A stretch of DNA of 64,000 nt from SZUA-430 sp040080835 (GTDB taxonomy: Bacteria > Pseudomonadota > Alphaproteobacteria > Micropepsales > Micropepsaceae), in the NCBI GenBank assembly GCA_040080835.1, contig JBEBHP010000011.1, forward strand, positions 62,001 to 126,000, given 5' to 3'. The notes beneath the pieces were generated by a model. It did no database searches and was not told the origin of the DNA. It was given only the letters and a program-made list of their open reading frames with translations. The position numbers were made by a program, and so were the translations under genes. Below are positions 17,560 to 25,772 of this stretch, piece after piece. Positions within the stretch are counted from its first letter, which is position 1; the number at the start of each line of letters is the position of its first letter.

Positions 17560-18393
17560 GGGCCCATACTAGCAAACTTCAGCACAGAAATCCCCCATCT
17601 GACCTGCCCAGATTCTTCGGACCATTCTTAACTTGAAAATTCAGCCCTGCTGTTGGTTCCTTTTTGCCTCTTGCGGAGCGGTTGTGCAACGCGCAGGGGC
17701 GCGTAGGCCTCAGGTACCGCAGCGTCCCGGCCGGATGCGAGCGCAATAAGTGGAAATCCACTTGCTGAACGTGAGGCATCGCCCGTTTCGAAAGTTGGGC
17801 CAAAGACCAGACTGACTCTCGCGTATGCGCAGCTGAGCCAGGTTGATGAATTTGCGGCAAGTCTTGTGAAAAATGTCGGAAAGCACAGCAAGGGACTGAT
17901 AGATGCGTTGCTTAAGGACCCGGTACGCCCGACACAACCGGTACGCAGACTTGGGTTCCTGTACAGTTCTGGATTGAGGCAGGGGCGCGTGTTGCTACGC
18001 GCCCCTGCACAGGTTGATGCCACTCCGCAGCAATTGGGACAGTGCAGGAGTCTGCAGCTGTTTCACGGGGAAAATACGCACCCCACCAGCAACTGCCCAC
18101 CATGCGAATGCGCGACGGGGACATGATGCAGAGGACAGTGCGCGTTCCCCCCTCCGAATTCATGCGCAACATCCTCAAAGCAACGATCCACGCTCTCAAC
18201 CAGGCTCTGCTCCTTCAAAAGCGAATGCTTTGCTTGACAAACAACCGCCAGAAGATTTTTTCGTCTGTCAGGCATCACACGCCATCATTCAAGCCAATTT
18301 GGTCGATGCTCCCTTTCAACTCTCAAGTGAACAGGTTACGGAAGGTCTGGGGTTGAATGCTGCAGAAGCATTTTGCGACGATGGGAGAAGCAC
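17560..18393. other. Long stretch without a confident gene
   Basis: No recognised gene. A plus-strand frame is open from 17707 to 18126 (ATG only at 17866) and has gene-like composition (LTLAYAQLSQVDEFAASL), so it may be a decayed coding region; no family is recognised. A perfect 11-bp inverted repeat lies at 17979-18008. The last 30 bases hold the ribosome site of the outer-membrane protein gene. Confidence 0.4.
17979..18008. repeat. Perfect 11-bp inverted repeat (hairpin)
   Basis: GCAGGGGCGCG, an 8-base loop (TGTTGCTA) and CGCGCCCCTGC. A related GCAGGGGCGCG occurs as a half-site at 17692. There is no following T-run on either side, so it is not a standard intrinsic terminator. It could be an RNA structure or a protein site. 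Confidence 0.6.
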
Positions 18394-19128
18394 ATGAAGT
18401 ATGGAACTCTGGCGGTCGCCTTTGCCGCGCTGATGGCAGCAACTCAAGTGAGCGCGGCAGGCACATGGGGTGGCTGGTACGCCGGCATCAATGCTGGCTA
18501 TGGTTCGCTCGATGCAGACACGTCTCGCGATGTAACGGTGCCTGGCGCCTATGTGGCTCAGGACGTCGCCGACATTGAACTTGCAGGAGCGATCGACCTC
18601 GACGGCGACGGCTTTGTTGGCGGCTTTCAGGTAGGCCACAACTGGGAATCCGGCACGCTCGTGTTGGGTCTCGAAGGCGATTTCAGTTTTACCAGCCTTG
18701 ACGACAGCGCCAGCGTCACTCAAGCCTGGACGGTTCCTTATCCGGGCACGCTGACGACGGACGCAGCCATCGAGCAGAAATGGTTGGCTACGCTGCGCGC
18801 ACGACTGGGCACCACGCTGGGCGCGACGCTTGTCTATGCGACAGCGGGTGCCGCGCTCTCAGACGTTGAATTCAGCCAGGGTTTCAGTGAAACAACCTTC
18901 CCGGTTGCCTTTGGTTCGATCTCGAATTCCGAGACACTGACGGGCTGGACCGCGGGTGTTGGAGCCGAGCTCCCCATCAGCGAGGCAACCACGCTCAAGA
19001 TTGAATATCTGCATGTGGACCTGGGCTCGATCGACACGGCCGGCTCGGTCGGTGTCGGCTCGACGGTTACGGGCAAAGCCGATGTAACCAACGACATCGT
19101 GCGGCTCGGACTGAATTTCAAGTTCTAG
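18394..19128 (+). CDS. Outer-membrane beta-barrel protein
   Basis: About 244 residues. A signal peptide (MKYGTLAVAFAALMAATQVSA) precedes GTWGGWYAGINAGYGS, the usual first strand of small Omp25/Omp31/OmpA-like barrels. The protein shows alternating strands and ends in LGLNFKF, a C-terminal Phe as needed for BAM insertion. ATG 18394 is preceded by GGGAGAAG, whereas the 7-residue longer frame start has none. A role as porin or structural OMP is inferred from the family. Confidence 0.88.
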   Translation: MKYGTLAVAFAALMAATQVSAAGTWGGWYAGINAGYGSLDADTSRDVTVPGAYVAQDVADIELAGAIDLDGDGFVGGFQVGHNWESGTLVLGLEGDFSFTSLDDSASVTQAWTVPYPGTLTTDAAIEQKWLATLRARLGTTLGATLVYATAGAALSDVEFSQGFSETTFPVAFGSISNSETLTGWTAGVGAELPISEATTLKIEYLHVDLGSIDTAGSVGVGSTVTGKADVTNDIVRLGLNFKF

Positions 19129-19161
19129 GCTGAAGTATCGCCACGTCGACCGGAGGATGGA

Positions 19162-20565
19162 ATGCGCAAGTTTTTCGTTGGCGTGGTGCTTGTACTCGCT
19201 GTGGTTGCGGGCGCCTGGTTCTTCCGGAATGATCTCGCCAATCAGGCCTGGCAGTTAAACCCGTCGCTTGGTCGCGCGCTTTCGGCGGACCAGCCTGGCA
19301 ATTTCGCTGCGATCATCAATCGCGTGTCTCCCGCAGTCGTCACCATCGAGACCAAGGCCAGGAATCCAAAAGAATCCTCAATCGGCTCCGGCTTTGTCAT
19401 TGACGCCGAAGGCCACATCGTGACCAACGACCACGTGATCGACAAGGCCGAAAGGATCACGGTTTATTTCGAGGACGGAACGCGGGCAAATGCAGTCCTG
19501 GTCGGCACGGACAAGCCGACCGACATCGCGCTGCTCAAGGTCACCGTGGAACGACCGCTCGTCCATGTACGTTTCGGCGATGAACACAATTCGGAAGTAG
19601 GCGACTGGGTGCTTGCCATCGGCAGCCCCGACTACAAACCGGGTACGGTCACGGCCGGCATTTTATCCGCGAAGCGCCGGGATGGCGTCGATGGCGGATC
19701 GCAGTTCACGGACTACCTGCAGATCGACGCAGCCCTCAATCACGGCAACTCCGGCGGTCCGACATTCAACATGGCAGGCGAAGTCATCGGCGTGAACGTG
19801 TTGGCCAGCTACAACGCCGTCGACCCCACGACAGGTGTGGGCGAGCGCAATGAAGGCCTGGCCTTCGCGATCCCGGCATCCACCGTGTCGGTCGTTGTAA
19901 AGGGCTTGAGGTCGGGGCGCTTCAACCGTGGTCTGCTTGGCGTCATTCTTGCCAAGCTCAGCGACGACGATGTACTCGCGCTCGGACTGAAGGACAGGAA
20001 AGGTGCGCTGGTCACCAGCGCCGTTGCCGGCAGCCCCGCAGAAAAAGCAGGTCTTCGCACCAACGATGTCATCCTGAAAGTGGATGACCTGGTGGTCGAA
20101 AGCGATCTCGATTGCCTGAGGAAGATTTCGTTGCTGCAGCCCGGACAGATTGCTGCCTTCACCATCTGGCGTAACAAGGCCGAGCTGGAATTCAGCATCA
20201 CGGTCGGCAGCCGCGATGCGCTCGTTCTGTCGCAGCAGGAGCCTGCGCCGACAGCGCCCGCTTCCATAGAGTTTGCAGCCATCGGCGCGACGTTGCGCTC
20301 CTCGCCCCTGCAGCACATTCCAAGCCGGACCGGAACCGGTGTCTTCGTGGAGACGGTTTCCGCTCGGCCAGGCGTCGCGGGCGCAGGCATCCGCAGCGGT
20401 GATCGCATCACTGGCATCGGCAGCCTGCCGGTGAATTCACTCGCCGATATCGACACCGCGCTGAAGGCAGCCCAGGCGAACAAGGACGAAGCCGTAATCG
20501 TCTATCTCGAAACGCCGATGGGCGGCAGCACGCACGCCTCCGTGCGGCTCAAGTCAGGGCAGTAA
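19162..20565 (+). CDS. HtrA/DegP-type serine protease with two PDZ domains
   Basis: 467 residues. An N-terminal uncleaved or cleaved membrane segment (KFFVGVVLVLAVVAGAWFF) is followed by the trypsin-like domain with the triad His in VTNDHVID, Asp in PTDIALLKV and Ser in NHGNSGGPTFN. PDZ1 spans about residues 255-350 (GLLGVILAKLSDDD) and a second, more divergent PDZ spans about 370-465. Such proteases act in periplasmic protein quality control. The ribosome site GGAGG precedes ATG 19162. The position right after an outer-membrane protein gene fits an envelope-stress function. Confidence 0.92.
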   Translation: MRKFFVGVVLVLAVVAGAWFFRNDLANQAWQLNPSLGRALSADQPGNFAAIINRVSPAVVTIETKARNPKESSIGSGFVIDAEGHIVTNDHVIDKAERITVYFEDGTRANAVLVGTDKPTDIALLKVTVERPLVHVRFGDEHNSEVGDWVLAIGSPDYKPGTVTAGILSAKRRDGVDGGSQFTDYLQIDAALNHGNSGGPTFNMAGEVIGVNVLASYNAVDPTTGVGERNEGLAFAIPASTVSVVVKGLRSGRFNRGLLGVILAKLSDDDVLALGLKDRKGALVTSAVAGSPAEKAGLRTNDVILKVDDLVVESDLDCLRKISLLQPGQIAAFTIWRNKAELEFSITVGSRDALVLSQQEPAPTAPASIEFAAIGATLRSSPLQHIPSRTGTGVFVETVSARPGVAGAGIRSGDRITGIGSLPVNSLADIDTALKAAQANKDEAVIVYLETPMGGSTHASVRLKSGQ

Positions 20566-20589
20566 ACAATCCCGCCGCGAGGGGCGAGT

Positions 20590-20609
20590 ACCTCAGTGCG
20601 TGCTGAGGT
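20590..20609 (+). terminator. Hairpin after the HtrA gene
   Basis: Perfect 7-bp stem ACCTCAG/CTGAGGT with a 6-base loop, 25 bases after the htrA-like stop. It lacks a T-run, so a terminator role is only likely by position between convergent genes. Confidence 0.4.
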
Positions 20610-20641
20610 CAGCGCAGGTCAGAACCACTTGATCGCCAGAC

Positions 20642-20785
20642 TCATTGGAGCGACTGTATCGTCGTGGCGCAACCCGGCGCGACTTGCCGCGCATTCAGCA
20701 AGCTCCATCCTCCCAAAGCGAACACGAGGAAACCGAACGCCCAGAATAACCTGATCTTGACCGCCCGGTTTTCATTCCAGCCCAT
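20642..20785 (-). CDS. Small single-span membrane protein, 47 aa
   Basis: A 47-residue frame opening MGWNENRAVKIRLFWAFGF and continuing with a hydrophobic span (LVFALGGWSLL) before a short polar tail. A GGTGAGG ribosome site overlaps the stop of the upstream secreted-protein gene and lies 8 bases from ATG 20785. Coupling, a good ribosome site and a clear membrane helix make it a credible small gene. Function unknown. Confidence 0.6.
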   Translation of the reverse strand: MGWNENRAVKIRLFWAFGFLVFALGGWSLLNARQVAPGCATTIQSLQ

Positions 20786-20794
20786 GAGTTTGCC

Positions 20795-21298
20795 TCACCT
20801 GATTCCCGCTTCGCCGGCAAGCTGCCGCAGCACGGCCACACGCTGGGCTGGCGTCAGGTGCTGGCGGTCAAACTCCTCATCAACAAAATCCATCATCACC
20901 GCCATTTGTCCCATCGTCATCGATGTGTCGCTTCCAAACGACCAATTGGCAATGCGTAGCTGCTGTTGAGGCGTGAGAGACGAAAAGAAGTCCGAAGCAT
21001 TCGAGGGAATATTTCGCGGCAGTTGCGACGGCACGACCCTTGGCACGCCATAGTATTCGTTCGGACCAGCCCCCGGGCGTTCATAGTCCGACCGTGTCTG
21101 CGGCCGGCCGAACTCGCTGAGGTAACCTGGGGCATCGTAAGGGCTGGTGCCGGGCTGCGATCCTGTCTGATAGCCCCTGAGCTCGTTGTCGAAGCCAATC
21201 GGGTCGTTGCGGTCATACTCTTGCGCCAAGGCGCTGGCCGGCAAAGCTGATGACGCCAGCAACGCCACAACAAACAAGGTCTTCAAGCGCTTATCCAT
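20795..21298 (-). CDS. Secreted hypothetical protein, 167 aa
   Basis: A signal peptide (MDKRLKTLFVVALLASSALP, ASALAQE) is followed by a Pro/Gly/Tyr-rich low-complexity region (YDRNDPIGFDNELRGYQTG) and a compact helical C-terminal part (SLTPQQQLRIANWSFG to TPAQRVAVLRQLAGEAG). That C-terminal phrase, L-[TS]-P-x-[QA] followed by helices, recurs in the upstream gene product (LSPADKEGFLLRG), suggesting the two share a domain type. It is 12 bases downstream of that gene and 9 bases upstream of the 47-aa gene. I do not recognise a named family. Confidence 0.75.
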   Translation of the reverse strand: MDKRLKTLFVVALLASSALPASALAQEYDRNDPIGFDNELRGYQTGSQPGTSPYDAPGYLSEFGRPQTRSDYERPGAGPNEYYGVPRVVPSQLPRNIPSNASDFFSSLTPQQQLRIANWSFGSDTSMTMGQMAVMMDFVDEEFDRQHLTPAQRVAVLRQLAGEAGIR

Positions 21299-21310
21299 CT
21301 TTCAATCCCT

Positions 21311-21994
21311 TCACCTAACGCGGCCGACAGAGCCCTCTTCAACAAGTGTGCGGACGGAAGCGCTGCGCTGGCTCTGCGAATAGCCGCGCGTTTCCATCTC
21401 AAGATCCATCAGGCGCGCAAGCACCCTGAACTGGCTGACCGAGTACGGCGTTCCGTCGTCGTTCTTCAGATCGCCTCGCGCACCGCGAAGCAGAAATCCT
21501 TCCTTGTCCGCCGGACTGAGCGCGTCGAACCACGCGACGGCGCTCACGGGCGCGGCTGAGGCCGTCACGCCTGGCGGTCTGTGGCCGAACTTGCCTTCCA
21601 TCTCGTCATCGTAGAAACCGCGCGAGCCCTCCTCGATCAGGCGCCACGCCTTGACCGCTTCAGTCGGAATCATGCTTTCAGCAGCAAAACCGGTGATCCA
21701 GTTTTCAAGCTCTCGCTTGAATTTCGCATCGAAAACATCGACCGGGCCCGGATTCGTCGCAGCCTCACCCACGGCATAGCCGATGAGTTTTGCAATTTGG
21801 AAAAAATCAAGGCGCCCGAAGCTCGTATGATGGGGCACCAGATACGTAGCATTGATATCTGCGAGAAAGGCGCGCACCTGCGGCGATGGTGTCGACAGGT
21901 CGTACAACTCCGGCCTCGGCGTGGGTTCCGACGCAGGCGCTTGTGCCGCGCCCAGCAACGTCAAACTCAATCCGGCGACAAACAGACAGCGCAT
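21311..21994 (-). CDS. Secreted hypothetical protein, 227 aa
   Basis: Signal peptide MRCLFVAGLSLTLLGAAQAP followed by a mostly helical soluble protein. Midway is WFDALSPADKEGFLLRGARG, similar in wording to the C-terminal part of the next gene product. ATG 21994 is preferred over an upstream in-frame start because it begins the signal peptide directly. It appears to be the first gene of a three-gene envelope operon (21994 to 20642). No catalytic motif is visible. Confidence 0.75.
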   Translation of the reverse strand: MRCLFVAGLSLTLLGAAQAPASEPTPRPELYDLSTPSPQVRAFLADINATYLVPHHTSFGRLDFFQIAKLIGYAVGEAATNPGPVDVFDAKFKRELENWITGFAAESMIPTEAVKAWRLIEEGSRGFYDDEMEGKFGHRPPGVTASAAPVSAVAWFDALSPADKEGFLLRGARGDLKNDDGTPYSVSQFRVLARLMDLEMETRGYSQSQRSASVRTLVEEGSVGRVR

Positions 21995-22024
21995 GAATAT
22001 TCCGAGCTGAACTACCGCGACCAA

Positions 22025-22299
22025 CTATCGGCCCGAGCTGTTGCGGAGGACTTAAAGTGCTCGCAAATGGCCCGCAAACCTGCAGAAATGGTGAGACCTC
22101 CATCAACGAGATAATTAAAATCGTTCTGATCGTCGCAGATTTCGGAAGATTTGGAGGCAGATTGAAAATTCGGCAGTATTGAACAACCGAGTGAGCGCCC
22201 ATGCACCTGCCAGCCAAGCTTGACCTGGCTGCGATCCACAAATTTACGATACTCCACTTCGACCCCCTTTCTTTTCTTCCCCCTGGGCGCATAAGGACC
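22025..22299. other. Non-coding stretch, nothing recognised
   Basis: No frame here resembles a known protein and no strong hairpin or repeat is apparent. It probably holds the promoter of the three-gene run that starts at 21994. Confidence 0.4.
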
Positions 22300-22510
22300 C
22301 ACCCGTTCAGGTCCGCACCAACGATGACCATCCTTCCGCCCAAGGGCACGAACACGGGAGTGGTGATGATCGTGTTCCCCGGTGGCGGCTTCAAGGCCGT
22401 GGTCATCAACTCGGAAGGCACCGAGATCTGCAACTGGATCTCGTCAAAGGGCATGACGTGCATTCCGACCAAATATCATGTCCCCACGGAAATGGGCCAG
22501 ACTCCAATTT
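22300..22510 (+). pseudogene. Fragment of an alpha/beta-hydrolase (acetylxylan-esterase-like)
   Basis: The frame through 22324 reads MTILPPKGTNTGVVMIVFPG, then GGGFKAVVINSEGTEICNWI and SSKGMTCIPTKYHVP. This is the N-terminal strand, oxyanion PGGGF loop and SKGITCVLLKYRVP strand of BD-FAE-type esterases. The match ends before the nucleophile elbow and nothing resembling GxSxG follows. It is a 5' fragment only, running into the decayed minus-strand gene that ends at 22509. Confidence 0.75.
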
Positions 22511-22897
22511 ACTTGTCTGAGCGCGATTGGTTAGATGTTTGCTTTGTCGTGCGCACGGGCTGGGTTCGAAAGGGTTCAGGATCCTTCCTTCGCGGTGCAA
22601 TATTATTGTCCACGAACTTTTCGTAGTCTCGGGCGGCAATCCGTGCGCATCCGCGGCAAGGCAGGAAGCCGTCGTGTTCCCAGGGTTTGCCTTTGTGTCG
22701 TCTCAGGCGCGCCCGTTGAGCTTTCGATATTCCGTGCCAGATGTTGCGGCGTTTCTTTTTCTTGCGCCTTCAATGAATTCGTCGATGCAGCAGGGTGGGT
22801 AACCGTAGTGTCGGCCATTGCTTCTGAAAATTGAAACTTTTTTCAGAAATTCGGTATCGGACACTTTTTTCACTGAGCCCAAATCCATAGCAGTCAC
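22509..22897 (-). pseudogene. Frameshifted small cysteine-rich protein
   Basis: The frame from ATG 22897 reads RSNGRHYGYPPCCIDEFIEG and then EYRKLNGRA-stop near 22703. Shifting one base at about 22708 restores LRRHKGKPWEHDGFLPCRGC and ARIAARDYEKFVDN, ending at a stop at 22509. Together HxGxPxCCI and GFLPCRxC match a small conserved protein family that I know only as hypothetical (two adjacent Cys, later CxxC, probable metal site). A single-base deletion, or a sequencing error, splits it; the protein would be about 129 residues. Confidence 0.7.
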
Positions 22898-22966
22898 GGC
22901 GCAATCATTGTACCATCGCTTGCAGCCTGCGTCACATGTTCACGGCGACCAGAATATCGATACCAT

Positions 22967-23353
22967 ATGCGTCAATTCACGCTCACCTTTACCGCCCTTG
23001 GCGCCGACATCGACGAACTGGGCCACGTCAACAACGCGGTGTGGGTGCGGTGGGTGCAGGACCTCGCCACCGCGCATTGGGCTGCGGCCGCGACGCCAGC
23101 GCAGGTGGCGGCTTATGTCTGGGTCGTGGTCCGGCATGAGGTCGACTACATGGGCAACCTGAACGAAGGCGAGAGCGTCGCCGGGCGCACCTGGGTGGCC
23201 GAGGCCGCCATCGGCGCGAAGTTTGACCGCTTCGCCGAATTCTCGAAAGACGGCCGCGTCATTGTTCGAGCGAAGACAACATGGGTCATCCTCGCCCGCG
23301 ACAGCGCAAGACCCATCCGCGTTCCAAGGGACGTCGTTGAACGGTTCGCTTGA
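22967..23353 (+). CDS. Hot-dog acyl-CoA thioesterase (4HBT/YbgC type)
   Basis: 128 residues. The opening TFTALGADIDELGHVNNAVW fits the 4-hydroxybenzoyl-CoA thioesterase pattern with the catalytic Asp (D-x-x-G-H-V-N-N). A beta-strand VVVRHEVDYMGNLNEGESV and a final VRAKTTWVIL strand complete the single hot-dog domain. Predicted cytoplasmic hydrolase of acyl- or aryl-CoA esters. It stands alone; the start at 22967 is preceded by a weak site (GATACCAT). Confidence 0.88.
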   Translation: MRQFTLTFTALGADIDELGHVNNAVWVRWVQDLATAHWAAAATPAQVAAYVWVVVRHEVDYMGNLNEGESVAGRTWVAEAAIGAKFDRFAEFSKDGRVIVRAKTTWVILARDSARPIRVPRDVVERFA

Positions 23354-23394
23354 TGTTGCTGGTGAAGGTCTTCAGAGGATCGCTCCTTGTGTTC

Positions 23395-23495
23395 TCCTCA
23401 CCCCACCTTCGCCCTGCGGGCTTCGGCGGGCGCAGCCGTCTCGGTGTTTCGCACCGATCCACCCTCTCCACCGCGTTTTGCTTGTGGAGAGGGGC
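23395..23495 (-). repeat. 101-bp dispersed palindromic repeat, copy 1
   Basis: Inverse orientation relative to copies 2 and 3. Read on the minus strand it begins GCCCCTCTCCACAAGCAAAA and ends GTGGGGTGAGGA. It contains three palindromic blocks: CCCTCTCC/GGAGAGGG, CGGTG/CACCG, and a GC-rich CCCGCCGAAGCCCGCAGGGCG region. The same unit recurs at 30616 and 31331. Confidence 0.85.
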
Positions 23496-23526
23496 TGACG
23501 TGGGGAGGTGCACATCTCGACTGACG

Positions 23527-24093
23527 CTAGTGGCGCACTGATGTGGCTTCTGTCGTGGAATTGACGCAGCGCCAAACCGTCTTTCCGGATCGCCTGGTCA
23601 GTCGCGCAGGCACTTTGCCTGCTTTGCATTTCAGATTTGCTGGCGGTATTGGAGCTGTCGGTTCATCCGGAATAGGAGCCATCGAGCCGGCGGGGGGTGT
23701 TGCGGTCGCGGCCGGTATTGTGTTCGCCACAGCGGGCGTGCAGTCAGCCGCTTGTGCCGTCGTCAAATTTGTAGCTGCAGGCTTCGCAGGCGCTGGATCG
23801 GATCCTTGGGGGTTCTGGAAATTGACGACGCTGTCACCGATGCTGAGGTTGGTCGCATAGCGAACCTGAAAAGAACTATCAACTCCTGCCCGTCCAGAAG
23901 GGGCCGTATCCGGTACGGCAGGATTCGGCACTTGCGTTGCCACGACAACCTGGGGCGCCGCTGGGCTAGCCGGAACCGTGGCGGCCGTCGGACAAGCCGT
24001 TGCCGCAATGGGTTCTCCGGAGACAGTAATCGAGTTGAATACGCCGGCCGCGAGCGCGGTCGCTGCAATAAAAATGATCCTACTGGCTCTCAT
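23527..24093 (-). CDS. Secreted Pro/Ala-rich hypothetical protein
   Basis: About 188 residues. Signal peptide MRASRIIFIAATALAAGVFN (SITVSGEP), then Ala/Pro/Thr-rich low-complexity stretches around a short conserved-looking motif RYATNLSIGDSVVNFQN, and a basic C-terminal region with two cysteines (LKCKAGKVP, VWRCVN). ATG 24093 has a GGAGACG ribosome site; the 49 upstream in-frame residues are basic and unlike a signal. Phrases like IGDSVVN occur in small secreted alphaproteobacterial proteins, but no function is known to me. Confidence 0.65.
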   Translation of the reverse strand: MRASRIIFIAATALAAGVFNSITVSGEPIAATACPTAATVPASPAAPQVVVATQVPNPAVPDTAPSGRAGVDSSFQVRYATNLSIGDSVVNFQNPQGSDPAPAKPAATNLTTAQAADCTPAVANTIPAATATPPAGSMAPIPDEPTAPIPPANLKCKAGKVPARLTRRSGKTVWRCVNSTTEATSVRH

Positions 24094-24349
24094 CGTCGTC
24101 GTCTCCTCCTTTTCGCGCACGCGCTTGGCAGGATAGTACCCTGATTGAAGGGAACCACAATGTGCGCTCCTGGGCTTCTGAGAAGTTCGGGGGAATGGCG
24201 GCGCCTGCGTGACCCGAACACGCGACCCCCGCATGTGCAAAGGTGGGAAATATGTTGTCAGGGCAATCGCTTAGGCAGACGAGAATTGGTGTCGGAGTTC
24301 ACAAATGTGCCGCGATTGGAGAACCCCATTTCCGACACGCTGGGGCGCG

Positions 24350-24871
24350 CTAAGAAGGTGCGCTCCGTCCCGCGCTCGCGCCCAGGGTGACGAGAAGCTC
24401 GTCCAGTTGCCCGAACGTCTCTCCCATGGCATCCGTGGCCCCGCCAGCGGCGTCGAGAGCTTCCTTCGAGGGATAAAGCTCGTGCATGACCAGCAACGTC
24501 TTGCCGCCTTTTTCTGCGAAGGTCACGGTCGTGACGGAGCCCTCGTCGCTTTCCTCATTGGTCCAGACGAGGCGCGCGTGCGGTGTTACTTGCCTGTACG
24601 TGCCGAAGAACGCCGCCGTCGAGTCCCCGTGTGCGAACTCCAAACGGTACTTGCCCCCGGTACGAACATCCATTTCGCAGGAAAGCAGGGACATTCCCAT
24701 CGACTTCGGCACCCACCACTGCCTGAACAGGTCGGGCTTGGTCCACGCCTCGAACACGAGGCGCACCGGGCCATTGAAAGTTCGCGTGACGACGAGCTCA
24801 CGCTCGGACTTACGCTCCACCGTCGTGGGGTTCTTCATTTGGGTGGGCTCACTTTCTTTTCTTGCGGTCAT
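24350..24871 (-). CDS. SRPBCC/AHSA1-like protein
   Basis: 173 residues with the START-like fold of the AHSA1/CalC/YndB group: ELVVTRTFNGPVRLVFEAWT, FRQWWVPKSMGM, and C-terminal GATDAMGETFGQLDELL (the family's GW/GxxxxLdxL helix). These proteins bind hydrophobic ligands. ATG 24871 has GGAGAAGG at good spacing and overlaps the end of the ArsR gene by 23 bases, so the two are translated together. ArsR-SRPBCC pairs are common and the regulator is usually autoregulatory. Confidence 0.9.
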   Translation of the reverse strand: MTARKESEPTQMKNPTTVERKSERELVVTRTFNGPVRLVFEAWTKPDLFRQWWVPKSMGMSLLSCEMDVRTGGKYRLEFAHGDSTAAFFGTYRQVTPHARLVWTNEESDEGSVTTVTFAEKGGKTLLVMHELYPSKEALDAAGGATDAMGETFGQLDELLVTLGASAGRSAPS

Positions 24872-25214
24872 CGACCTTCTCCTTCCGTTTCAATTCCTCG
24901 ATAATCTTGTCCAGCTCGTCGAAGCGTGCGCTCCAGAGCTGTTGGTAGCTTTCGATCCAGGCTGCCTCTTCCTCCAGCCGGCGCAGGCCGAGCTTGCAGG
25001 TGCGCACACGCCCGATTTTCTGCGTGGTGACGAGCCCCGCTTGCTCCAAGACGCCGACATGCTTCTTCATGCCTGTGAGGGTCATGTGGAATTTTTGGGC
25101 CAAGTCCGTGATCGAAGCGTCCGCACGCCCGAGCTGCTCCAGAACGCCGCGTCTTGTGGCGTCCGAGAGCGCGGCGAAAGAGGCGTCGAAGCGGGTTTGA
25201 GAATACTGAACCAT
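24849..25214 (-). CDS. ArsR-family transcriptional regulator
   Basis: About 121 residues with a winged helix: SFAALSDATRRGVLEQLGR, then ITDLAQKFHMTLTGMKKHVG and VLEQAGLVTTQKIGRVRTC. No metal-binding CxC is present, so it belongs to the SRPBCC-linked, non-metal branch. ATG 25214 lies inside a perfect palindrome (25203-25226) and has no clear Shine-Dalgarno. The longer frame up to 25283 would run through the promoter. Predicted repressor of itself and of the SRPBCC gene. Confidence 0.9.
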   Translation of the reverse strand: MVQYSQTRFDASFAALSDATRRGVLEQLGRADASITDLAQKFHMTLTGMKKHVGVLEQAGLVTTQKIGRVRTCKLGLRRLEEEAAWIESYQQLWSARFDELDKIIEELKRKEKVDDRKKRK

Positions 25215-25226
25215 GTGGTTCAGTAT
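25203..25226. promoter_or_regulatory. Perfect palindromic operator over the arsR start
   Basis: ATACTGAACC-ATGT-GGTTCAGTAT: 10-bp perfect arms with a 4-base spacer. It covers the start codon at 25212-25214 and overlaps a TATATAA-like -10. This is the classic layout for autorepression by an ArsR dimer. Confidence 0.75.
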
Positions 25227-25324
25227 ATAACACGCGGATCGGCGGCATGCAAGGGGCGCTGCCGCTCCTGTCGCCGCATTCACTTCATGCGTTTTAAGGT
25301 TTAGTCTTCTCCTTCAGGCAAGGG

Positions 25325-25609
25325 ATGGAAGTTATGAGCGACGCCGTCGGCTCTGGCGATCTGGTGTTATGCGTCAATGTCGCCCCGAATCATGCCACCG
25401 GAAGGCCGGTGCCCCTGGTCGCCGGGGAGACCTACCGTGTCCTCGCGGTCATGGAATACGCTTGCCCTTGCGGACGTTCCGATGCCCTGCTGGATGTGGG
25501 CGTTGATTTCGCGTGGTGTCAAACGCGCTTTCGGCTCCTGCCCAAGCCCAAGGCCGAGACCCGGACGCGCCATGTTTCGGCGCCCAAAGAGAAGGAGACG
25601 GTTCGGTGA
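25325..25609 (+). CDS. Hypothetical protein, 94 aa
   Basis: Short soluble protein with GDLVLCVNVAPNHATGRPVP and GETYRVLAV, followed by CPCGRSDALLDVGVDFAWCQ TRFRLLP. Similar short frames (opening with a beta-strand and a GxxYxV phrase, then Cys-containing loop and WCxxRFRPL) occur in phages and prophage remnants, so a beta-barrel SH3-like fold is plausible. Start could be ATG 25325 or ATG 25334; the latter is preceded by GGAAG. Function unknown. Confidence 0.6.
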   Translation: MEVMSDAVGSGDLVLCVNVAPNHATGRPVPLVAGETYRVLAVMEYACPCGRSDALLDVGVDFAWCQTRFRLLPKPKAETRTRHVSAPKEKETVR

Positions 25610-25772
25610 ATTGCGGTCCCAGGGCAAGTGCACTGTCACCGGATTGAGTGCGCATGATCTTGCGCCCGTCGCGCGGTCAAACCCGGCTTAACGCCGTCTG
25701 AAGAAGTGGAAATTTTGTTAAGCGGCCCATCGTAAACTTGAGTCTCGACGCCAAGTCTCGCATTGGGGACCC

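Noticed and set aside
24283..24300. AATTGGTGTCGGAGTTC as a further boundary-motif copy
   Set aside because: Only the left half matches; too weak to list with the others.
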